The notes below the pieces were generated by a model that did not search any database, was not told the origin of the DNA, and saw nothing but the letters and a program-made list of their open reading frames with translations. From Demequina globuliformis (lineage in GTDB: Bacteria; Actinomycetota; Actinomycetes; Actinomycetales; Demequinaceae): 64,000 nucleotides of DNA. The stretch's first letter is position 1, and each line of letters starts with the position of its first letter. A program made the position numbers and the translations under genes. Location of the stretch: assembly GCF_000975155.1 (NCBI RefSeq), contig NZ_BBRG01000001.1, forward strand, positions 1-64,000, given 5' to 3'. Shown piece after piece: positions 59,227 through 64,000 of this stretch.

Positions 59227-60837
59227 CTAGAGTTCGGAGGGCGTGTCGTCATCCTGGTCTGGGCCATACACGCAGCCCTTGGCGATGCGTTTGCCTCGCA
59301 CCAACCGCGAGTCTGCCCGCGTCAGCAACTCGCCCAGGTCCAACGTGGTGTCGGGACCCACGAGTGCGATTCCAGCCGTGACCCCCACATCCGACGAGCC
59401 GGGCGTCTGGCGGTGGATCTGCTCTTCGATGGCCTCGCGCAGGCGTTCAGCCAACGCGAATCCATCGTCCACATGGCGCACCACATGCAAAGTCACAAAC
59501 TCGTCCCCGCCAAACCGCGCGGCGACGTCGCGGCCACGCGTCGAGGCACGCATCGCCTCGGAGGTGGCGAGCAGGGCGCTGTCTCCCGCGTCGTGACCAG
59601 CGGTGTCGTTGAGTGCCTTGAAGTTGTCAAGGTCCAGCACCGTCGCCACCACAGCGTCCCCTTGTTCTGCCGCACGGTCCAACAGGCGTGTGCCCCGCCG
59701 GAAGAACTCCGCGCGGTTGATCAGACCCGTGAGCGGGTCACGGGATGCCTCGGAGTGCACCCGCCGGAGCGGGCGGCGCACACGCCACACCAGGAGCGCA
59801 GCCAGCACCGTCACGGCGAACGAGTACAGCGCGATCCAGCCCAGCATGTTGCTGAGGCCGCCAAGCCCGGAAGACAACTGCGAGTCGTCGGCCGTCATGT
59901 GGACGTACCAGTCGACGTTGTCGGTGGAGGGGAAGGTCTGGTCGAGGATCATGACGTCGCCGTCGCTCGAAAACTCGACCGTGTCGTTGCCCTCCGGACG
60001 ACCGGACGTCGCGATGCCGAGATCGTCCGCGTACGGCACGGAGTCGTTGGCGATCACGTAGTTCTCGAACTCCTCGGTTCGAGCATCGGGCACGGCGATC
60101 ACCTGAGATGTCGCCGACAGCACAAAGGCTTCGGCGCCGGCACCGAGGGGGAGATCGCTGAGCACCTCACCGAGGGCGTCCAGACTGAGGTCAGCGCCCA
60201 CGACGGCCACGGGATCCCCTGTGGGCCGCTCACGCGCGGCGAGCGCCACAGACACGAGGGCCGCGTCGCCTTCGAAGGCGACGTAAGGGTCGGTCCACTC
60301 AATGTGCTGCCCCTGCTCGCCGGCGATGTACCACGGGCGGGTACGCGGGTCATAGGTGCTCTCCACGACGACCGCGTCGCCTACCTGTGTGAACACGCTG
60401 TCGTAGCGCACGGACGTGACCTCACCTGGCGCGGACGTATAGCGCGCGAGATACCCACCCCCGTCCCGCTCCACCGTTCCCACGGATCCGTCGGGCCAGC
60501 CGATGTACATGGCGCGGATATCCGGCGACGCCAACATCCGTTGATACAGGGAGTTGAGAAGTTCATCGTTCGACGGGGACTCGTCTCCGCGCGTGATCTG
60601 CAGCGCGGTCGTGACCACGGCGCTTTCCGCGAACTCCGCGAACCGTCCCACACGTTCAGTGGTGAGGTCACCAACGTAGGCGTACGTATCCAGAGCAGCG
60701 TCCTGCACCTGGCGATTCGCGGCGACGGCCATGACTGCCGTCGCTGCTCCCTGAACGACCGCGATCGAGGCAATGAGGACCAAGGCGATGAGATACCCGC
60801 GTGCGCGAGTAAGTCTCCAGCGCCTACGAATACCCAT
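59227..60837 (-). CDS. Membrane diguanylate cyclase with extracytoplasmic Cache-type sensor
   Basis: A 536-residue c-di-GMP synthase. Helix 1 (~14-36) is followed by a ~270-residue extracytoplasmic dCache-like sensor (AMYIGWPDGSVG, DPRTRPWYIAGE, AVVGADLSLDALG). Helix 2 lies at ~320-342. The GGDEF domain has an intact active site (GGDEF ~442) and the inhibitory I-site RGRD five residues before it. TATCCT six bases before ATG 60837 indicates a leaderless transcript. It interrupts the usual rRNA methyltransferase-pheS neighbourhood. Confidence 0.94.
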   Translation of the reverse strand: MGIRRRWRLTRARGYLIALVLIASIAVVQGAATAVMAVAANRQVQDAALDTYAYVGDLTTERVGRFAEFAESAVVTTALQITRGDESPSNDELLNSLYQRMLASPDIRAMYIGWPDGSVGTVERDGGGYLARYTSAPGEVTSVRYDSVFTQVGDAVVVESTYDPRTRPWYIAGEQGQHIEWTDPYVAFEGDAALVSVALAARERPTGDPVAVVGADLSLDALGEVLSDLPLGAGAEAFVLSATSQVIAVPDARTEEFENYVIANDSVPYADDLGIATSGRPEGNDTVEFSSDGDVMILDQTFPSTDNVDWYVHMTADDSQLSSGLGGLSNMLGWIALYSFAVTVLAALLVWRVRRPLRRVHSEASRDPLTGLINRAEFFRRGTRLLDRAAEQGDAVVATVLDLDNFKALNDTAGHDAGDSALLATSEAMRASTRGRDVAARFGGDEFVTLHVVRHVDDGFALAERLREAIEEQIHRQTPGSSDVGVTAGIALVGPDTTLDLGELLTRADSRLVRGKRIAKGCVYGPDQDDDTPSEL

Positions 60838-60897
60838 TAGTCGAGGATAGTCAACCGCCCCTGGGCGAACTCGCCAGTTTCGTGTGAGATTCCTGAC

Positions 60898-61746
60898 TCA
60901 CAGCGCCGCGGCGCGCTGCGCCTGAGCAGACGCGTACAAGCACACGCTAGCGGCCGTAGAGAGATTGAGGCTCTCCGCCCGGCCATAAATGGGAATGCGG
61001 ACCACGTCGTCGACGAGCGCCAACTCGTCATCGCTGAATCCCCAAGCTTCGTTGCCGAAAACCCACGCCGTTGGCGCGGACAGGACCGTGGCATCGGCCC
61101 CCTGCTCGCCTAGCGTCATCTGGCCTGAGCCGTCCGCCGCCAGCAAACGCAGCCCCGCACTCGACAACGCCCCTAGAGCGTCTTCGTAGGGCAGGGACCG
61201 CACCACGGGAAGGTGGAACAGGCTGCCGGCTGTGGCGCGAATCACCTTCGGGTTGGAGATGTCGACGCTCTGTCCGGCGAGCACGACGGCATCTGCCCCT
61301 GCGGCATCGGCCGCCCGGATGACGGTGCCGGCGTTGCCGGGGTCGCGGACGTTGCTCAGCACGGCGACGAGCGTTGGCTTGGCAGCCACCACATCGTCAA
61401 GCGACGTGCCCGCGTCATCCATGACCGCAACGACGCCCTGCGCGTCGCGGCTCATGGCCTCAATGACCTCTGGGGTGGCGAGGTGAACGTACCGCTGCGC
61501 GGCGAGCGCACGCTGGGCAATTTCGGGGTGGCGCTCGTTGACCTGTGCGGTCAGGTACAGGTCGCGCACACGCTCGGGCGCGCACGTGACGGCTTCGCGC
61601 ACGGACTGCGGCCCCTCAACCAGGAGCGCACCTGCCCGTGAACGCGCAGAACGCCCCGCAAGCGCGGCGACTTTCTTCACTCGTTCGGCCTTGGTGTTGG
61701 CCATCGTGAGCGACAAGTCTGCCGGCGATGCGGGGCGTTCTGTCAT
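60898..61746 (-). CDS. SpoU/TrmH-family RNA 2'-O-methyltransferase
   Basis: A 282-residue SPOUT enzyme. The N-terminal substrate-binding region is followed by the three SpoU motifs: VLSNVRDPGNAGTVIRAADA, WVFGNEAWG, and IPIYGRAESLNLSTAASV with the knotted SAM site. It methylates ribose in 23S rRNA or tRNA; actinobacterial members at this locus include TsnR-type. It is 11 bases downstream of rplT, so it is probably in the infC operon. Confidence 0.93.
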   Translation of the reverse strand: MTERPASPADLSLTMANTKAERVKKVAALAGRSARSRAGALLVEGPQSVREAVTCAPERVRDLYLTAQVNERHPEIAQRALAAQRYVHLATPEVIEAMSRDAQGVVAVMDDAGTSLDDVVAAKPTLVAVLSNVRDPGNAGTVIRAADAAGADAVVLAGQSVDISNPKVIRATAGSLFHLPVVRSLPYEDALGALSSAGLRLLAADGSGQMTLGEQGADATVLSAPTAWVFGNEAWGFSDDELALVDDVVRIPIYGRAESLNLSTAASVCLYASAQAQRAAAL

Positions 61747-61757
61747 GCGATTCAGCC

Positions 61758-62138
61758 TTACGCGGCCGGGGCGTTCACGTCCTCGGGGAGCGCCTTCTTG
61801 GCGGTCTCCACGAGCGTCGCGAATGCGGCCTCGTCGCTAACGGCGAGCTCGGCGAGCATGCGACGGTCAACCTCGATCTCCGCAGCCTTGAGGCCCTGGA
61901 TGAAGCGGTTGTAGGTCATGCCGTTGGCGCGAGCAGCGGCGTTGATGCGCTGGATCCACAGCTTGCGGAACTCGCCCTTACGAGCGCGACGGTCCCGGTA
62001 GCTGTAGACCATCGAGTGGGTGACCTGCTCCTTTGCCTTGCGGTAAAGGCGCGAGCGCTGGCCACGGTAGCCAGCTGCCCGCTCGAGGGTGCTGCGGCGC
62101 TTCTTCTGGGCGTTGACTGCCCGCTTGACGCGTGCCAT
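61758..62138 (-). CDS. rplT: 50S ribosomal protein L20
   Basis: A 126-residue basic protein of the large subunit with the typical start [15 protein letters not shown] and [22 protein letters not shown]. It is needed for early 50S assembly and in many bacteria represses its own operon. It lies 26 bases after rpmI and is third in infC-rpmI-rplT. Confidence 0.98.
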   Translation of the reverse strand: MARVKRAVNAQKKRRSTLERAAGYRGQRSRLYRKAKEQVTHSMVYSYRDRRARKGEFRKLWIQRINAAARANGMTYNRFIQGLKAAEIEVDRRMLAELAVSDEAAFATLVETAKKALPEDVNAPAA

Positions 62139-62164
62139 GAGTTACTCCTTGCGTTAAACGGGCG

Positions 62165-62359
62165 TTACTTGCCCAGCAGCTTCTTGATCTTCTTCGAGTC
62201 GGCGTCGGACAGAATCGCGTCCTGTGCCACGCGGCGCTTGCGCGAGGAGGTCTTCTCCTCGAACTTGTGCACGTTCATTGCGTGAGCGTGCTTCACCTTG
62301 CCGGTGCCGGTGAGCTTGAAGCGCTTCTTGGCACCCGAGTGGGTCTTGTTCTTCGGCAT
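62165..62359 (-). CDS. rpmI: 50S ribosomal protein L35
   Basis: A 64-residue basic protein with the family pattern PKNKTHSGAKKRFKLTGTGK at its start. It is located between infC and rplT, as in nearly all bacteria. An AAGGG ribosome binding site precedes the ATG. Confidence 0.98.
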   Translation of the reverse strand: MPKNKTHSGAKKRFKLTGTGKVKHAHAMNVHKFEEKTSSRKRRVAQDAILSDADSKKIKKLLGK

Positions 62360-62415
62360 GATCTGCCCTTTCTTGACATCAGGTCCGGCCTAGGCCGGAC
62401 GCGTCTGTACCCGGC

Positions 62416-63039
62416 TTATTCGCCGGACGACTTCTTGGCGGCCTTAGCGGCTGCGCGTTCTTCACGCTCGGCCACCGCCGCGGCCTTCGCCGCGTCGCGC
62501 GCCTTGCGCTGCTCTTCCTTGGCTTCCGCCTTCTTCTTCAGCGGACCCAGAACGAGCGACATGTTGCGGCCCTCTTGCGAGGGCGCGTTCTCGACGACGC
62601 CGTACTCCTGGAGCTCGTCTGCCAGCTTCATCAGCAGGCGGCGGCCCATCTCGGGACGGGACTGCTCGCGACCGCGGAACATGATCGTGACCTTGACCTT
62701 GTCGCCGCCCTTAAGGAAGCGGATGACGTGGCCCTTCTTGGTCTCGTAGTCGTGCTCGTCGATCTTGAGACGGAATCGCATCTCTTTGATTTCCGTGTTG
62801 GCCTGGTTGCGCCGGGCCTCACGTGCCTTGACAGCCGCCTCGTACTTGAACTTTCCGTAGTCCATGAGCTTGACGACCGGGGGGCGCGAGTTCGGAGCGA
62901 CCTCGACAAGGTCAAGCTCAGATTCCTGCGCCAGACGGAGCGCATCCTCGATGCGGACAATGCCGACCTGCTCGCCCTGCGGTCCAACCAAGCGGACCTC
63001 AGGAACGCGGATGCGATCGTTGATGCGGGGCTCGTTGAT
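62416..63039 (-). CDS. infC: Translation initiation factor IF-3
   Basis: Binds the 30S subunit and checks start codons. The 207-residue product starts [20 protein letters not shown], the true IF3 N-terminus, followed by the linker and C-terminal domain and an Ala/Lys/Glu-rich tail of about 30 residues. The first usable codon is ATC at 63039-63037. It lies six bases after a strong AAAAGGAG site, and an in-frame TAA ends just before that site. No ATG, GTG or TTG lies in between; a TTG at 62991 would delete a conserved part. Rare AUU/AUC starts are a known autoregulatory feature of infC. Confidence 0.93.
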   Translation of the reverse strand: MNEPRINDRIRVPEVRLVGPQGEQVGIVRIEDALRLAQESELDLVEVAPNSRPPVVKLMDYGKFKYEAAVKAREARRNQANTEIKEMRFRLKIDEHDYETKKGHVIRFLKGGDKVKVTIMFRGREQSRPEMGRRLLMKLADELQEYGVVENAPSQEGRNMSLVLGPLKKKAEAKEEQRKARDAAKAAAVAEREERAAAKAAKKSSGE

Positions 63040-63088
63040 GAGTGGCTCCTTTTACGTGGACGTTGCGGTCTTAACTCCCCGGGCAAGG

Positions 63089-63121
63089 AAAAAGGCCCTC
63101 ACCCGAACACGAGCGAAGGCC
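63089..63121 (-). terminator. Attenuator-type terminator in the infC leader
   Basis: On the minus strand, a 12-base stem GGCCTTCGCTCG / CGGGTGAGGGCC with loop TGTT (63121-63094) is followed by TTTTT (63093-63089). It sits 50 bases upstream of the infC start and after a 20-codon ORF, so it can stop transcription before the operon unless prevented. Confidence 0.75.
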
Positions 63122-63125
63122 ACCG

Positions 63126-63188
63126 TCACATCTTGATCAGGCACCCGCGGCTGCGAGTTCCCCACCAAGAGGTGGAACCCCGGCCCAT
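63126..63188 (-). CDS. Short leader ORF upstream of the infC attenuator
   Basis: ATG 63188 to TGA 63126, 20 codons, including two adjacent Trp codons and one Cys codon. The stop lies 4 bases before the terminator stem. A second hairpin (63157-63178, arms GTTCC-ACC / GGT-GG-GGAAC) lies inside the ORF. No clear ribosome binding site; TAGGGC lies six bases upstream, a poor -10. It could couple translation to attenuation. Confidence 0.4.
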   Translation of the reverse strand: MGRGSTSWWGTRSRGCLIKM

Positions 63189-63271
63189 CTGCTGGCCCTA
63201 GGGTGGGAGGTGGACTCCACTTGCGCGCCGGAAATTGTCTTCCCGGCCGGTCGACTCACAAGGATATCACG

Positions 63272-63637
63272 ATGACTGACTCAACTCCCGCCAACGATCC
63301 CCTGGGCGCGGCTTCTGCCGACGCCGCCCGCGACATCGCGGACGTGACGGCGGTGGAACTTATCTCTACTGTAAGCGTTCATCTGTTGAGCGCCGCCGCG
63401 CTCCGGTGTGGATTGGCCGATGAAGGCGAGCAGCACCAGGATCTCGACGAGGCACGCACCCTCATCAACGCCCTGGCTGGTCTCATCACTGCCTCCGCCC
63501 CGGATTTGGGCGACACTCATGCCCGCGCACTGCGCGACGGGCTGCGAAGCGTACAGTTGGCGTTCCGGGAGGCTTCGGTCATTCCCGACGCACCGGGCGA
63601 AGGCCCGGGTGAGAAATACACGGGGGCCGTGAGCTAA
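63272..63637 (+). CDS. DUF1844 domain protein
   Basis: A 121-residue soluble protein with the DUF1844 core: RDIADVTAVELISTVSVHLLSAAALRCGL, then LDEARTLINALAGLITASA and RDGLRSVQLAFREAS. Family function unknown; it is commonly found beside infC in actinobacteria. An AAGGA site precedes ATG 63272. It is divergent from the infC operon. Confidence 0.9.
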   Translation: MTDSTPANDPLGAASADAARDIADVTAVELISTVSVHLLSAAALRCGLADEGEQHQDLDEARTLINALAGLITASAPDLGDTHARALRDGLRSVQLAFREASVIPDAPGEGPGEKYTGAVS

Positions 63638-64000
63638 ATGGATCGAACTCCTCAGGAGACACCTTCCGAGGCCAGCGAAAGCGTTGGCAACGTTGGCGTA
63701 CCCGAGGAGTCTGCCGAGTCGACTCAGGAACTCGCTCCGGTCCGGGATGAGCCCGACGGGTCACACGACGCAGAGCAAGACGCCACCGCCGGCTCTGCTG
63801 ACCTCAAAGGCGGCAGCGGAACTCACCCCAAGGACAGCGACACCGGGCCTGTACGTGCACCATTGGGCACGGTGCCCATGACAGGCCCCATCCCTGTGGT
63901 CGGCGACGCCCTGCCCATCACCGGCGCGGTTCCCGTCATCCGGCCCATCTACCCCCCTAAACGCCGCCTGCCGTGGATCATCTCCACGGTTGCCCTCGCG
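63638..64000 (+). CDS. Start of a membrane protein with a long acidic N-terminal tail (truncated by window end)
   Basis: The ATG at 63638 directly follows the DUF1844 stop (TAA then ATG). The 121 codons visible encode a ~70-residue acidic, Ser/Glu/Asp-rich tail. A proline-rich stretch follows with repeated P-V/I/M-x-G steps (GTVPMTGPIPVVGDALP). Then comes KRRLPWIISTVALA, the start of a transmembrane helix. The fold beyond the edge is unknown. Confidence 0.75.
   Translation, partial: MDRTPQETPSEASESVGNVGVPEESAESTQELAPVRDEPDGSHDAEQDATAGSADLKGGSGTHPKDSDTGPVRAPLGTVPMTGPIPVVGDALPITGAVPVIRPIYPPKRRLPWIISTVALA

Overview
This is a chromosomal window of about two-thirds GC from a high-GC Gram-positive bacterium (Actinomycetota). 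The actinobacterial gene order infC-rpmI-rplT-rRNA methyltransferase-pheS-pheT and argC-J-B-D-F-R-G-H-tyrS, a GroEL-free but DUF222/HNH- and DUF2510-containing gene set, leaderless promoters of the TANNNT-N6-ATG type and a TTCGAAC-N4-GTTCGAA LexA box all fit that phylum. A chitin-using member of the order Micrococcales (Demequina/Cellulomonas-like) is my best guess, but it is an inference.

Layout. Left edge (1-307): probable tandem promoters of an rRNA operon reading off the left end, next to tyrS. 1,796-5,567: a uridine-kinase-like gene, then a three-gene operon (M20 amidohydrolase, COG3375-type acyltransferase, enolase-superfamily N-succinylamino acid racemase) that looks like a D-to-L amino acid conversion module. 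5,619-14,129: complete arginine operon argCJBDFRGH on the minus strand, with overlapping starts and stops and an ARG box over a leaderless argC promoter. 14,219-54,364: about 40 kb of mixed genes. These include two quinone oxidoreductase-like proteins, an MFS exporter, an SDR/TetR pair, the pentose phosphate genes tal, zwf and gnd, DUF202 proteins, a phosphodiester glycosidase, a Na+/H+ antiporter, an SOS-linked radical SAM protein, a GH18 chitinase, two CNNM/CBS transporters, the MetP/MetS importer, a DUF222-HNH protein, a GH94 diacetylchitobiose phosphorylase and a nucleotidyltransferase-phosphohexomutase fusion. Further on come a transglutaminase-like protein, an FBP-domain protein and a DEAD-box helicase. 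54,576-63,039: pheT, pheS, a membrane protein, a diguanylate cyclase, an rRNA methyltransferase, rplT, rpmI and infC. Right edge: DUF1844 protein and the start of a membrane protein.

How the parts work together. The chitinase (33,011-34,768), the GH94 phosphorylase and the fused nucleotidyltransferase/mutase (42,168-46,850) form a plausible route from chitin through chitobiose to GlcNAc-1-P and then to UDP-GlcNAc or GlcNAc-6-P. The conserved infC...pheT block and argC...tyrS block are usually near each other in actinobacteria; here they bracket the 40-kb accessory region.

Main unusual signals: a ten-base motif, GGGCCGATGC, occurs at least 19 times on both strands and is enriched between genes; several leader regions combine a tiny upstream ORF with a hairpin (infC, pheS, CNNM); infC appears to start with ATC; and pheT carries an in-frame insertion of about 40 codons at only about 50% GC. 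No tRNA, CRISPR array, transposase or prophage gene was seen.
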